DNA of 52,341 bases from an uncultured beta proteobacterium (GTDB taxonomy: Bacteria; Pseudomonadota; Gammaproteobacteria; Burkholderiales; Burkholderiaceae_C), in assembly GCA_903873485.1 (NCBI GenBank), contig CAIQOO010000085.1:1-52341 (forward strand), in the 5' to 3' direction. The notes under the pieces are model-generated. The model had not been told where the DNA came from. It did no database searches and worked only from the letters and a program-made list of their open reading frames with translations. Within the stretch, counting starts at the first letter, position 1; each line of letters starts with the position of its first letter. Of this stretch, positions 39,122 to 48,618 are shown in pieces. Position numbers and translations under genes: made by a program.

Positions 39122-40111
39122 GTGGGACTGCGTTTAGGATCGATTGTTGCCGCCCTTGGCGGCGTGCTGCACGGCAACCCCGACCTGCTGATGGACGGGC
39201 TGGCGCCGCTGGCCAGCGCCACTGGCAGCCAACTCAGTTTTCTTGGCCACCCCCAGTACCAAAACCAGTTGGCCGAGTCGCAGGCCGGCTGCGTGATTGT
39301 CAGTGCGCCATTTCAGGCGCTGGCGCTGGCACGCGGCGCCTGCATCGTGGCCGACCAGCCTTATCTGTATTTCGCCCGTGTCACGCAACTCTGGAAAAAG
39401 AGTTTGCCCGCATCTGCGGCCCAGCGCATTCACCCCTCGGCGGTGATTGATGCCCAGGCCACGGTTCACCCGACCGCCCGCATCGGCGCGCTGTGCGTGC
39501 TGGAGCAAGGTGCCTGCATTGGCGCCGACAGTGAACTCAAATCGCGTGTCACGGTCGGCGAAAACTGCCGGGTTGGCGAACGCTGCCTGCTGCATCCGGG
39601 TGTGGTGATTGGCGCTGACGGCTTTGGTTTTGCGCCCAATGCCGGTGCCTGGGAAAAAATCGAGCAGCTCGGTGCTGTGGTCATTGGCAACGATGTCGAG
39701 ATTGGCGCCAATACCTGCATTGATCGGGGCGCTTTGCAAGATACGGTGATTGAAGACGGCGTCAAGCTCGACAACCTGATCCAGATTGGCCACAACGTGC
39801 GTGTCGGTCGGCACAGCGCCATGGCCGGCTGTGTCGGTGTGGCCGGCAGTGCCACCATTGGCGCCCATTGCACCGTGGGTGGCGGTGCCATCGTGCTGGG
39901 GCATCTGACGCTGGCTGCAGGGGTCAACATCTCGGCCGCCTCGGTGGTGACGCGATCTATTCACAAGCCCGGGGCTTACACCGGCATGTTCCCGATTGAT
40001 GCCAACGCGGCCTGGGAAAAAAACGCCGCCGCCCTCAAGCAACTCGCTGGCCTGCGCGAGCGACTTCGGGCGCTGGAAGCACAGGTCAAAACGCTCAGTG
40101 ATTCAACGTGA
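39122..40111 (+). CDS. lpxD: UDP-3-O-(3-hydroxyacyl)glucosamine N-acyltransferase
   Basis: The third lipid A enzyme is a left-handed beta-helix trimer of 329 residues. Hexapeptide repeats run from about 100 to 280, with [19 protein letters not shown] containing the catalytic His. GTG 39122 is the first usable start in frame, with GGAAAAG upstream. It is followed by fabZ. Confidence 0.95.
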   Translation: MGLRLGSIVAALGGVLHGNPDLLMDGLAPLASATGSQLSFLGHPQYQNQLAESQAGCVIVSAPFQALALARGACIVADQPYLYFARVTQLWKKSLPASAAQRIHPSAVIDAQATVHPTARIGALCVLEQGACIGADSELKSRVTVGENCRVGERCLLHPGVVIGADGFGFAPNAGAWEKIEQLGAVVIGNDVEIGANTCIDRGALQDTVIEDGVKLDNLIQIGHNVRVGRHSAMAGCVGVAGSATIGAHCTVGGGAIVLGHLTLAAGVNISAASVVTRSIHKPGAYTGMFPIDANAAWEKNAAALKQLAGLRERLRALEAQVKTLSDST

Positions 40112-40125
40112 CAGAAAGACCCGGC

Positions 40126-40563
40126 ATGGACATCCACAAAATTCTCAAGCAACTGCCGCACCGCTACCCGTTTTTGCTGGTTGACCGGGTGCTGGCCATC
40201 GAGAAGGGCAAAACCATCAAGGCGCTGAAAAACGTCACCATCAACGAGCCATTTTTTGTCGGCCATTTTCCGCACCGCCCGGTGATGCCCGGGGTTTTGA
40301 TGCTCGAAGCGATGGCGCAGGCGGCCGCCTTGCTGGCGTTTGACGCGCTTGACGCAACGCCCACCGATGACCTGGTGTATTACTTTGCCGGCATTGATGG
40401 TGCGCGCTTTCGGCGACCGGTGGAGCCGGGCGACCAGTTGATTCTTGAAGCCGAGTTGCTGCGCATGAAGGCCGGCATTTTCAAGTTCAAGGTGCGTGCC
40501 TTAGTCGATGGCGACTTGGCGGTCGAAGCCGAGTTGACCTGCGCCATGCGCAAGGTGTCTTGA
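40126..40563 (+). CDS. fabZ: 3-hydroxyacyl-ACP dehydratase
   Basis: This hot-dog-fold enzyme (145 residues) has [14 protein letters not shown] and [20 protein letters not shown] with catalytic His and Glu. It balances fatty-acid against lipid A synthesis. GTG 40108 overlapping lpxD is an alternative start. lpxA follows in an overlapping or abutting start. Confidence 0.95.
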   Translation: MDIHKILKQLPHRYPFLLVDRVLAIEKGKTIKALKNVTINEPFFVGHFPHRPVMPGVLMLEAMAQAAALLAFDALDATPTDDLVYYFAGIDGARFRRPVEPGDQLILEAELLRMKAGIFKFKVRALVDGDLAVEAELTCAMRKVS

Positions 40564-40574
40564 AGGGGGCCGGT

Positions 40575-41369
40575 GTGACGACCATCCATGCCACCGCCAT
40601 CGTTGATCCTGCCGCCGAACTCGACAGTTCGGTCACGGTCGGCCCCTACAGCCTGATTGGGCCGCACGTCAAAATTGCCGCCGGCACCACGGTCGGCCCG
40701 CATGTGGTGATCGAAGGCCACACCACAATTGGGCGCGACAACCGGATATTTCAGTTTGCCTCGCTCGGCGCCATTCCGCAGGACAAAAAATACGCCGGCG
40801 AGCCGTGTCAACTGGTGATCGGGCACCGCAACACGATCCGCGAATTTTGCACCTTCAACATCGGCTCTCCCGGTGATGCCGGCGTGACCCGGCTCGGCGA
40901 CGACAACTGGATCATGGCCTATGTGCATCTGGCGCACGACTGCCAGGTCGGCAACAACACCATTTTTGCCAATAACGCGACGCTTGCCGGTCATGTGCAG
41001 GTGGGCGACTGGGCGATTCTGGGCGGTTTTACCGGCGCGCACCAGTTTGTCCGGATCGGTGCTCACAGCATGACGGCCATCAGTTCGGTGCTGCTCGCTG
41101 ATCTGCCACCGTTTGTCATGTGCCAGGGCCAGCCGGCGGGTGCGCGCTCGATGAACTTTGAGGGCTTGCGCCGCCGTGGTTTTGCGCCCGAGCGGATAGC
41201 CGCAGTGAAGGCCATGTACAAAGCCCTTTACCGCGATGACCTGACCTTGCAAGCTGCTGTCGAGCGCATTGCACAATTGACTGAAAAATACCCGCAGGCC
41301 TTGCCAGACGTGCAGATGATGCTCACGTTTTTAGAGCAAGTCGCCGCCCATCGTGGCATTGTCCGCTGA
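40575..41369 (+). CDS. lpxA: UDP-N-acetylglucosamine O-acyltransferase
   Basis: The first lipid A enzyme, 264 residues, with a beta-helix and a C-terminal helical domain. [14 protein letters not shown] contains the catalytic His. GTG 40575 has AAGGGGG at 40563-40569 and begins the conserved [11 protein letters not shown]; a TTG at 40560 is possible. Its end overlaps a possible GTG start of lpxB. Confidence 0.94.
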   Translation: MTTIHATAIVDPAAELDSSVTVGPYSLIGPHVKIAAGTTVGPHVVIEGHTTIGRDNRIFQFASLGAIPQDKKYAGEPCQLVIGHRNTIREFCTFNIGSPGDAGVTRLGDDNWIMAYVHLAHDCQVGNNTIFANNATLAGHVQVGDWAILGGFTGAHQFVRIGAHSMTAISSVLLADLPPFVMCQGQPAGARSMNFEGLRRRGFAPERIAAVKAMYKALYRDDLTLQAAVERIAQLTEKYPQALPDVQMMLTFLEQVAAHRGIVR

Positions 41370-41385
41370 TTCTGGCAGCACGCCC

Positions 41386-42534
41386 ATGGTCAGCGCGGCG
41401 CTCGTCGCAGGCGAAACTTCAGGCGATTTGCTGGCGGGCTTGCTCCTTGACGGCTTGCGTCGGCGCTGGCCCGATTTGCACAGCTTTGGCATTGGCGGGC
41501 CGCAAATGGTGCAACGCGGGTTTGATGCCTGGTGGCCGCATGACAAGCTGTCGGTGCACGGCTTTGGCTGGGAGGTGCTACGCCGTTACCGCGAGATTGT
41601 CGGCATCCGCAGCCAACTGAAAAAACGCCTGCTGACGCAGCGGCCCGATATTTTCATTGGCGTCGATGCGCCCGATTTCAATCTCGATCTGGAGGCTGCC
41701 CTGCGTCAACAGGGCATCAAAACCGTGCATTTTGTCTGCCCCTCGGTGTGGGCCTGGCGGCCTGAGCGGCTCGAAAAAATCAAGCGCAGTGTTGACCATG
41801 TGTTGTGCATTTTCCCGTTTGAGCCGGAGTTGCTGGCGCAACATGGCATCGCCGCTAGCTATGTCGGTCATCCGCTGGCGAATGTCATTGCGATGCAGCC
41901 AGACCGTGCCCAGGCTCGTGCGGCGCTTGGCATTCGGGCCGATGACCAGGTGGTGGCCATTTTGCCGGGCAGCCGGGAGTCCGAGGTGCGTCACCTGGCT
42001 TTAAGGTTCTTTCAGGCTGCAGCCCTTATGGCTAAAGCGCAGCCAGCTATTCAATTTATAGTACCTGCGGTGCCCTTGCGCAAGCGCCAGATCGAAACTG
42101 CGGCTGTGGCCAGTGGCCTCGGGACGCAATTGCGCATCATTGATGGCCAGTCCCACACCGTGCTGGCGGCCTGTGATGTGACGCTGATCGCCAGTGGCAC
42201 CGCCACGCTGGAGGCGGCGCTGTTCAAGCGGCCGATGGTGATTGCCTATCACATGGGGGCGCTGTCATGGCAGTTCATGCGGCGTAAAAGGCTGCAACCC
42301 TGGGTTGGGCTGCCCAACATTTTGTGCCGTGAATTTGTCGTGCCGGAACTGCTGCAAGAGGCCGCCACGCCGCAGGCACTGGCCAGCGAGGTGTTGCGCT
42401 GGCTTGATGCAGCGGTCTCGCAGCCTGACAAAATAGCGGCTCTTGAACAACGCTTCGCCGCGCTGCACACCCAGTTGCGGCAAGACACCCCAACGCTTGC
42501 CGCCGATGCCATCGCCCAAATCCTTTCAAGCTGA
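41386..42534 (+). CDS. lpxB: Lipid-A-disaccharide synthase
   Basis: This GT19 enzyme (382 residues) condenses the lipid A disaccharide. [28 protein letters not shown] and the UDP-binding region with [16 protein letters not shown] are intact. I chose ATG 41386; GTG 41353, overlapping lpxA, is possible. Codons at 42013-42062 are dispersed element copy 9, read as [17 protein letters not shown], which fits the family sequence there without a length change. A diverged remnant of a second lpxB lies before rpoD. Confidence 0.95.
   Translation: MVSAALVAGETSGDLLAGLLLDGLRRRWPDLHSFGIGGPQMVQRGFDAWWPHDKLSVHGFGWEVLRRYREIVGIRSQLKKRLLTQRPDIFIGVDAPDFNLDLEAALRQQGIKTVHFVCPSVWAWRPERLEKIKRSVDHVLCIFPFEPELLAQHGIAASYVGHPLANVIAMQPDRAQARAALGIRADDQVVAILPGSRESEVRHLALRFFQAAALMAKAQPAIQFIVPAVPLRKRQIETAAVASGLGTQLRIIDGQSHTVLAACDVTLIASGTATLEAALFKRPMVIAYHMGALSWQFMRRKRLQPWVGLPNILCREFVVPELLQEAATPQALASEVLRWLDAAVSQPDKIAALEQRFAALHTQLRQDTPTLAADAIAQILSS
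42013..42062 (+). repeat. Dispersed short element, copy 9 (in lpxB)
   Basis: GGCTGCAGCCCTTATGGC, AGCGCAGCCAGCTATT and CAATTTATAGT are nearly consensus; common coding phase. Confidence 0.78.
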
Positions 42535-43225
42535 ATTGGCTGAAGCCGAGCCGTTGCCACCGGTTGTCCGGCGGCGGGCCAATTCCGGCGTCATGGCCCA
42601 GGCCAGCATGCAGGAACTGGCCCGGCAATGGGGTGTGCAGGGCTTGATTGCCGGGGTGGACGAAGCTGGCCGTGGTCCGCTGGCCGGACCGGTGATGGCT
42701 GCTGCCGTGATTCTCGATGACTTGAACCCGATTGTTGGCCTGGCCGACTCCAAACAACTCAGCGCCCCGAGGCGCGACTGGCTGTTTGGCGAAATTCGGG
42801 CGCGGGCACTGTGTTTTGCCGTAGCCCAGGCCAGCGTGGAAGAAATTGACGCGCTCAATATTCTGCAGGCCACGCTGCTGGCGATGCGCCGGGCGGTCGA
42901 GGGCTTGCGGCTGGCCCCGAAACTGGTGCTGGTCGATGGCAACCGCCGGCCGCTGCTGCCGATGCGCTGTGAAACCATTGTCAAGGGCGATGCGCTGGTG
43001 GCCAGCATCTCGGCGGCATCGATTCTGGCCAAGGTAACGCGTGACCGCTGGTGTGACGCCTATGACCGGCAGTACCCGGCCTATGGTTTTGCCCAACACA
43101 AAGGCTACGGTACCGCGCTGCACCTGGCTGCACTGAAAGAGCAGGGCGCCTGCCCGCAGCACCGCAAGACCTTTCGCCCGGTGACCGAGGTGCTGGCGGC
43201 CGGGTCGCCCAAGGGGCTGCCATGA
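42506..43225 (+). CDS. rnhB: Ribonuclease HII
   Basis: It removes RNA from RNA-DNA hybrids. [16 protein letters not shown] supplies the first acidic residues, LVDGNRRP and [16 protein letters not shown] follow, and [14 protein letters not shown] is the C-terminal signature. 239 residues from ATG 42506, overlapping lpxB by 29 bases; other upstream starts are open. Confidence 0.95.
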   Translation: MPSPKSFQAELAEAEPLPPVVRRRANSGVMAQASMQELARQWGVQGLIAGVDEAGRGPLAGPVMAAAVILDDLNPIVGLADSKQLSAPRRDWLFGEIRARALCFAVAQASVEEIDALNILQATLLAMRRAVEGLRLAPKLVLVDGNRRPLLPMRCETIVKGDALVASISAASILAKVTRDRWCDAYDRQYPAYGFAQHKGYGTALHLAALKEQGACPQHRKTFRPVTEVLAAGSPKGLP

Positions 43226-44007
43226 CCGAACCGGCCTTGATCAGTTCGCGCGACAACCCGTTCTTGAAGGACTTGCGCCGGCTCGCCCACGGCAGCACCG
43301 ATTACCGCAAGCAAGGCCAATTTTGGGCCGAAGGCGATCATCTGGTGCAGGCGGCACTGGGCCGTGGCCTGCGCCCGGTGATGGGCGTATTTTCCAAGTC
43401 TTTTTGGCCTCTGGCCCATAGCCAGTATGCGCAAGCAGCTATTAAAAATGTAGTTATTGCAGATCTCTTGTATAACGACATCAGCGCGCTGGAGTCACCT
43501 GCGCGCATGGGTTTTGTGTTTGAGTTGCCGCCTGCCCCGCTGCTGCAGGCGACCGCTGCCACGGTGATTCTGGACCGGCTGCAAGACCCGGGCAATGTGG
43601 GATCGATCTTGCGCAGTGCGGCGGCGTTTGGCTTTGGGCAGATCATTGCCATGAAAGGCACCGCTGCGTTATGGGCACCCAAGGTGTTGCGCTCGGGCAT
43701 GGGGGCGCACTGGGGTTTGCAACTGATCGAGGCGGTTGGCCTAGCCGAGCTGGAGCGCCTGACGCTGCCAATTCTGGTGACCAGCTCGCATCGCGGTGAC
43801 CTGCTGCACCAGATGCTGCAAAAAGGAAGCCTGCCGATGCCCTGTGCCTGGGCGCTCGGGCACGAAGGGCAGGGGGTTTGTGCCGAACTGGATGCGCTGG
43901 CCAAGGCCCATGTCCGCATTGCCCAACCCGGCGGCGAAGAGTCGCTCAACGTGGCGGCGGCAGCGGCCATTTGCCTGCACGCCAGCATGGCGGCATCCAT
44001 TGGCTAG
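43222..44007 (+). CDS. TrmH/SpoU-family RNA 2'-O-methyltransferase
   Basis: This 261-residue SPOUT methyltransferase has an N-terminal substrate-binding domain ([16 protein letters not shown]) and the knotted catalytic domain with [32 protein letters not shown] and [13 protein letters not shown]. The target RNA cannot be told. It overlaps rnhB by ATGA. Codons 43406-43454 are dispersed element copy 10, reading [17 protein letters not shown] between the two domains. Confidence 0.92.
   Translation: MTEPALISSRDNPFLKDLRRLAHGSTDYRKQGQFWAEGDHLVQAALGRGLRPVMGVFSKSFWPLAHSQYAQAAIKNVVIADLLYNDISALESPARMGFVFELPPAPLLQATAATVILDRLQDPGNVGSILRSAAAFGFGQIIAMKGTAALWAPKVLRSGMGAHWGLQLIEAVGLAELERLTLPILVTSSHRGDLLHQMLQKGSLPMPCAWALGHEGQGVCAELDALAKAHVRIAQPGGEESLNVAAAAAICLHASMAASIG
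43406..43454 (+). repeat. Dispersed short element, copy 10 (in RNA methyltransferase gene)
   Basis: CTGGCCCATAGCC, ATGCGCAAGCAGCTATT and AAAAATGTAGT; the middle block is an exact consensus match. Common coding phase. Confidence 0.75.
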
Positions 44008-44034
44008 CACTGCCATGTACTTCAGGGAGTCAGC

Positions 44035-45641
44035 GTGTTCAAAATAGGCGTGGCCCACAGCCTGACCGCCCATGTGAATGCCGCTGCAGCATCCTTGGCT
44101 AAACAGGCGCTGCACAAACTGGATGGGCATAGTCCCAGTGCTGCGCTGTTGTTCTCTACCACGGGCCGAAACCATGCCGGTCTGTTGCAGCAACTCACCC
44201 GCTTGTTGCCTGGCTGCATGATCGTAGGCGGTAGCTCCAGCGGCGAGGTGTCGCGCGAACAGGGCTACCGGGTTGGCTCGTCGGTACTCATTGTGTTTGC
44301 CAGCGATACGGTCACCATTCGTGCCGGTGTGCTGCGCGATCTCTCGTTTGATAACCAAACCAGCAATCTGGAAACAGCCGCGCAACAATTTGCAGCAACC
44401 GGGTTGATTGGCAGCCTGCCTGGCGCTAAAACTCCCCACCCTCCGGTTTTGGGCTTGCTGTTTCCTGACGGTATCGGCTTGGACGGCGACTCGGTTGTTA
44501 AACTGTTTTCTGGCTTCTTCCCTACGACCCGTTTTTTTGGCGGTGCGACTGCCGAAAACTTCACGCTAAAGCCCACCGACCAGTTTTTTAACGATGAAGT
44601 TTTGCACCACGCCGTGCCCTACCTGCTGTTTTACGGCCCGTTGCGATGCCACTGGGCCGTCACCGAAGGGCTTGACTCGGGCTGGCAGGCGGTAGGCGAG
44701 CGGCTTGATGCCCAGTGTGATGGCAATCGGATCAAAACCATCGCGCAAAAGCCCGCAGTCGCGTACATGGAATCACGCTATCGGCTCGAAGGCGGCATGT
44801 TGTCAGTCTGTCACCCGTTTGTCATCTATCCGCATCGTGGCAGCGACGAACACTACTTTCGGGATGTCGTTCGCTATTCAGACGAAACCGGCGCGCTCGA
44901 AGCGGTGCAACTGCTGCCTGCTGACTGCCAGATTCAACTCACCCAGCCTGATCCTGAGGCTATCCTGACGGTATCGCGCCAAAATATCCTTGAGGCGTTG
45001 GCCCATTATCCTGGTGTGGTGTAGAGGCACCGGCTGGCGCACTCTGGTTTTCATGCGCCAGCCGTGCCCTGGTGCTGGAGCCAAACGCAGCAGGCGAATT
45101 CAAAACAGCCACCGACCCGATTTCAGCCACCTTGCCTATCGGCGGCTTTTATTGTTATGGTGAAATTGCCCCAGCCGCCGCTACCGGTGCAAGCGCTTGC
45201 CACAATTCCACGCTGGTGACCTTGTTGCTAGGTGAAGAGCCCGGCACGGCCATCGGTCCCTGTAACCCGCACAGACGTTTTTTTGCAGACCACCTGGCGC
45301 AAGAAATCCAGGCGCTTACCCAAGCCTTGACCGACAGCCAGGCACAAGTGCAGGATCTTCAGCGCAAGCTGACCGAATGCCAGGCGCTGGGCCGCATTGC
45401 CACACACTCCAAAACCGAGCAGAGCGCGCACCACCGTACCCTGGCGCTGGGTTTGGTGTGTGGCGTGTTGGATAGACGCTATGACGCTTTCAGGCGCCTG
45501 GCAATGAAGGGTGAACCGCCCCGGCTTAACAAAACCGATCTGGCCAGATTGGTCAATGAGCTGCATCAACAACTGCATGGCAGTCCTTTTCCGCTGTCGC
45601 TGCCGCAACTGGCATACCTCCTTGAACTGAAAAATGGATGA
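44035..45641 (+). pseudogene. FIST-domain sensory protein, frameshifted
   Basis: The first frame (44035-45024) covers FIST_N (VGGSSSGEVSREQGYRVG near residue 65) and most of FIST_C, then stops at TAG after HYPGVV. The other frame continues without a break as EAPAGALWFSCASRALVLEPN and ends FIST_C with GGFYCYGEIAP and a CHNSTLVTLLL strand, followed by a short coiled coil (about 45300-45400) and a helical tail. A one-base loss or two-base gain in the GT-rich stretch 45012-45021 explains it. FIST proteins bind small ligands and usually work with kinases or cyclases; none is adjacent. Mutation and sequencing error cannot be separated here. Confidence 0.82.
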
Positions 45642-45840
45642 CAAGTGACTATCATGATTGAATTTTTCATCTGACTTTTCGGGCGAAAGAAAGATTCAGA
45701 ATTATTCGGTCATATGTGGTGCAGCAAGGGTTGCAAGATAAGCTTGACTGGCGGCATCATAAAAAATCTCCAGCCAATGAGGTCAAGATTTCTCGGGATG
45801 CTGTCTTCACTTCACCCTGCTTATTTCGGAGGAACTTACC

Positions 45841-47178
45841 ATGCCCAATAATGATTTCGTCAATGGCACATTGATCAGCGATGCTGGCAATACTTTTGCT
45901 AGCGCCAGCACCATTCCCGGTAACAGCAACAGCAGCATCGCTGGCAGCGTTGGTGGCACCGATCCCTACGATTGTTACAAGTTCGTGGCTACCGACAGTG
46001 GCACCGCCAGCTTCATGTTGTACGGACTGAGTCAGGACACCAACGTGTATTTATTCGGCAGTTCACAGAATTTTTTGAATGGCTCTAACGATTCGGGCCT
46101 CAGTGCTGAGTACTTTTCATATTCATCAATCACCGCTGGCAATACCTACTACATCATTGTTGAACCTACAGGTGTTTCCGATTACAAACTCTCGGTCATC
46201 CTACCAGCAGGTGCTTCAACCACGCCAGACTTGGTGGTGAGCAGCATCAATGCGTCGGCCAGCGTGGCGCAGGGCAGCGATCTGACCTTCTCCTATGTGG
46301 CCAAGAACCAGGGCAGTGGCACGACTGACACACACTATGCGGTCATCAATGTCGATCAGCAAGCCAGCGAAAGCAACTTCATCGCCTACAACGGTGTTGC
46401 TGCATTGAGCGCAGGAGCCACGCAGACGCTCACCAACAGCATCAGCACCGCTGGCCTGAGCGTGGGACAACACACGTTGTACATCAAGGAAGATGGTTAC
46501 TACAACTACGTTACCGAGAGTGACGAGACCAACAACGTCAGGTCCGTCACCTTCAATGTTACGAGTGCCGCAGCAACCACACAGGTATTGTGGGGCGTTC
46601 GTGACGTAGCTATTCCAGGTTTGGGCGCCGGTGCCAATCATCATTTCCTTGTTATTCTTCCAAGTAATCCGAGTGATCCAGATCTTATTTCACATGGTTT
46701 TATCAGTTCTGATCTTGACGGTGATGGAGATTTAGACGGCTTCACTATTGGTGCTGACCTTGATGGTTGGTATACACTAGGTGTATACAAGAGAAAGGAA
46801 GAAGATATTGCTGCTATTAAGGGCGAGAATAGATCTATTTTTGGTGATAGTTGGAACTACGAATCTCATCCGGTTCCAACCCCAGAGACACTAACCACAG
46901 ATGCTTTTGTAGACAGAATATTGAATGCATATATCAGCTATGAGACATATCAGGCAAGCGCTAGTTTTTCGACAGAAATCCAATTCTTCTTAGCACCATG
47001 GATTGATGGTTATACTGGTAATTGTGCCAGTTGGGTTAATACTACTCTCCAAGTAGCTGGCCTTTCAAGCGCTCAAACTGATGCAATATCAGATTTTACC
47101 GGCGCAGATTGGGGTGCAGATCACGAAATAAATCTTGTTGCCTATGCGCCTCTCGGAGATATTTCATTCATTGCCTAG
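45841..47178 (+). CDS. PPC-CARDB protein with papain-like C-terminal domain
   Basis: This 445-residue, probably secreted or surface protein has a PPC beta-sandwich (about 15-122, with GGTDPYDCYKF and YYIIVEP), a CARDB adhesion-type domain (about 130-240, PDLVVSSI... VTESDETNNVRSVTF), and a C-terminal domain with HHFLVILP and NCASWVNTTLQ. The His-before-Cys order suggests a permuted papain/NlpC-like hydrolase (inference). Between them DLDGDGDLDG looks like a calcium loop. No classical signal peptide is seen. GGAGGA precedes the ATG. The second half (from about 46600) is much richer in A and T than the first, so the gene may be a fusion of two sources. Confidence 0.65.
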   Translation: MPNNDFVNGTLISDAGNTFASASTIPGNSNSSIAGSVGGTDPYDCYKFVATDSGTASFMLYGLSQDTNVYLFGSSQNFLNGSNDSGLSAEYFSYSSITAGNTYYIIVEPTGVSDYKLSVILPAGASTTPDLVVSSINASASVAQGSDLTFSYVAKNQGSGTTDTHYAVINVDQQASESNFIAYNGVAALSAGATQTLTNSISTAGLSVGQHTLYIKEDGYYNYVTESDETNNVRSVTFNVTSAAATTQVLWGVRDVAIPGLGAGANHHFLVILPSNPSDPDLISHGFISSDLDGDGDLDGFTIGADLDGWYTLGVYKRKEEDIAAIKGENRSIFGDSWNYESHPVPTPETLTTDAFVDRILNAYISYETYQASASFSTEIQFFLAPWIDGYTGNCASWVNTTLQVAGLSSAQTDAISDFTGADWGADHEINLVAYAPLGDISFIA

Positions 47179-47190
47179 CTGGCAATTAAG

Positions 47191-47220
47191 AAAAGGGGCC
47201 AAGAAAAGGGGCCAGGCTCA
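47191..47220 (+). repeat. AAAAGGGGCC-type repeats (two units)
   Basis: AAAAGGGGCC at 47191-47200 and AAAAGGGGCCAGGCTCA at 47204-47220. The same motif recurs at 51540, 51569 and 51813. Such sequences are often seen beside REP-associated transposases (from memory); no such transposase is here. Confidence 0.65.
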
Positions 47221-47245
47221 AGTTACCAGAAATTTCATGCTTTTT

Positions 47246-47295
47246 GAGCCTAAAGCCCTTATCCAGCAAGCGTAAGAAGCTATTAAAGTTATAGC
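47246..47295 (+). repeat. Dispersed short element, copy 11
   Basis: Intergenic: AAAGCCCTTATCC, AGCGTAAGAAGCTATT and AAGTTATAGC. It lies between the GGGGCC repeats and the MITE. Confidence 0.75.
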
Positions 47296-47334
47296 GTTGC
47301 TGTTATCTTGAAAACCCACAGACGATGCTTCCTC

Positions 47335-47458
47335 CCGAGTTCGACAGTTGCTTGTAAGTTATTGATTTTTAACAAGAAAAATGTGCCATTACAAGCGCTA
47401 CAAAAATAGGAATTTTCAATGAAATCAATGCTTTAGATGCGCCAACTGTCGAACTCGG
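47335..47458. mobile_element. 124-bp MITE with 16-bp inverted repeats
   Basis: Perfect terminal inverted repeats CCGAGTTCGACAGTTG (47335-47350 and complement at 47443-47458) bound an AT-rich core with no gene. The element is flanked on both sides by the 8-bp direct repeat GCTTCCTC (47327-47334 and 47459-47466), the mark of transposition. The mobilising IS is not in the window; 8-bp target duplications are known in several IS families, so I do not assign one. Confidence 0.8.
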
Positions 47459-47466
47459 GCTTCCTC

Positions 47467-47561
47467 TCCGGCACCCTGGTGCTTTCAACACCGATGCGCA
47501 CCGGGTTGTGCTTGGGCTATGCGGATTATGTGCAGTCACCCTGCGCAACCCCCGGCCCATG
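47467..47561. other. Spacer after the MITE
   Basis: Together with 47179-47466 this forms a 383-base gene-free stretch holding the GGGGCC repeats, element copy 11 and the MITE. I see nothing further in this part. Confidence 0.4.
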
Positions 47562-47786
47562 TCACTCTGACTTCATCGCCGCGAAGCGTGTCCGTCGAAA
47601 TCCGGCATGACGCAATGGAGCGTATGGGGGCGAAGGCTGAGCAGCAGCCCAGCCGGATTTGGTATGTGCCGCCTCGGATTCCTTCAAATCTTTCAGTATC
47701 AAATCAATATCAAAATTGAATTGTGCAGCGTGCGCATGTCGCACAGCGTGAATTTCTTCAATGATTTCATCAAACAAGCGTGCCAT
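47562..47786 (-). CDS. Small antitoxin-like protein paired with PIN toxin
   Basis: This 74-residue product begins MARLFDEIIEEIHAVRHAHAAQF and is predicted helical, like short antitoxins read with PIN proteins. AGGAG lies just upstream of ATG 47786, and the gene overlaps the PIN stop by 17 bases. After about residue 43 (LKESEAAHTKSGW) the sequence turns Pro/Arg-rich and unlike the first part, so the natural C-terminus may have been lost and the frame run on into neighbouring DNA. Confidence 0.55.
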   Translation of the reverse strand: MARLFDEIIEEIHAVRHAHAAQFNFDIDLILKDLKESEAAHTKSGWAAAQPSPPYAPLRHAGFRRTRFAAMKSE

Positions 47787-48261
47787 CATCTTCTCCTGAT
47801 AATTCTTCCGGGCTGCAAATAAAGGGAAACGGCAGCCCCAAATCGTATAAAAAAATAGCAATATTGCGCTGTATGCTGGGGTTCGCAATGTGCTTGAAAT
47901 TCCAGGTTAGCAAGAAATCCACGCGATGTACGGCAGCAATGGCGATATGCAAAGCGTCCTCGGCGGCTTGCCGTGGCACCAGTTCTGCATTCATTAGACC
48001 CCTGGCAATGTCATCGACTTGCGCATCAATGGCAAGCCGGGGAATTCCTCGAATGGCCTCAATACGGCGAGCCGCCGCCTGTACATCGCCAGCGGCGCAT
48101 TCGCGTAAAACCAATTCCGAAATTTTGAGGTCATATTGATCACGATGGTTTTGCCACCATTCCCTGGTAATTTCCTGATGCGCCGCACCCACGATGGTGC
48201 GGCTTGGTCGTGCCGTGAGATAGCTTACAAAAGAGGTTTCAAGGTAAACGGTTCGTTTCAT
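47770..48261 (-). CDS. PIN-domain ribonuclease (VapC-like toxin)
   Basis: This 163-residue PIN protein opens with YLETSFVSYLTARPSR, a variant of the first acidic motif in which Glu replaces the usual Asp, and has ISELVLREC and AEDALHIAIAAVHRVDFLLTWNFKHIANP with the later acidic residues. It is typical of type II toxin-antitoxin PIN RNases. Unusually, the putative antitoxin gene lies downstream. ATG 48261 is the only start considered. Confidence 0.8.
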   Translation of the reverse strand: MKRTVYLETSFVSYLTARPSRTIVGAAHQEITREWWQNHRDQYDLKISELVLRECAAGDVQAAARRIEAIRGIPRLAIDAQVDDIARGLMNAELVPRQAAEDALHIAIAAVHRVDFLLTWNFKHIANPSIQRNIAIFLYDLGLPFPFICSPEELSGEDDGTLV

Positions 48262-48325
48262 TGCTGAATTTTACGGTGCAGCCTTGATGGGATCCGGCTT
48301 CAGATGCTGCCCAATGCCGTGCTTA

Positions 48326-48586
48326 TTGTGTGCTGGGATTTTTCCGTTTGAACCCGCCTTGTTGGCGCAGCATGGCATTGCCGCGATTTATGTTGGGCAT
48401 CCGCTTTATATGTCTTTTCAGGCTGCAGCCCTTATGCAGCGGGCGCTACAAGCTATAAAAATTAAAGTGCCCGCGCTGCCGCTGCTGAAAAGCCGAACTG
48501 TTGCTGTAGCCGCCTGCGGGCTTGGTGATGCCGTGACGGTGGTTGATGGCCAGTCCCACGCCGTGTTGGCAGCAAGCTGTCGGTAA
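48326..48586 (+). pseudogene. lpxB remnant with internal deletion
   Basis: The translation shows [23 protein letters not shown], then directly FQAAALM...AIKIKVPALPLLK and GQSHAVLAA, matching LpxB but lacking the roughly 40 residues between VGHPL and FQAAALM. Identity to the intact lpxB at 41.4 kb is clearly below that of a fresh duplicate, so it is an old or foreign copy. It carries dispersed element copy 12 at the same site as the intact gene. Confidence 0.85.
48419..48468 (+). repeat. Dispersed short element, copy 12 (in lpxB remnant)
   Basis: GGCTGCAGCCCTTATGC, GGGCGCTACAAGCTAT and AAATTAAAGT occupy the homologous position to copy 9. Confidence 0.7.
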
Positions 48587-48612
48587 CGGATATCTTTACC
48601 GCGATTGCTAGG

Positions 48613-48618
48613 TATAAT
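48613..48618 (+). promoter_or_regulatory. -10 box upstream of rpoD
   Basis: A perfect TATAAT lies 215 bases before the rpoD start; no good -35 at 16-18 bases. It may drive rpoD, whose usual upstream partner dnaG is absent here. Confidence 0.4.

Noticed and set aside
45744..45763. TTGACT as promoter of the PPC-CARDB gene
   Set aside because: The nearest -10-like hexamer is at a wrong distance.
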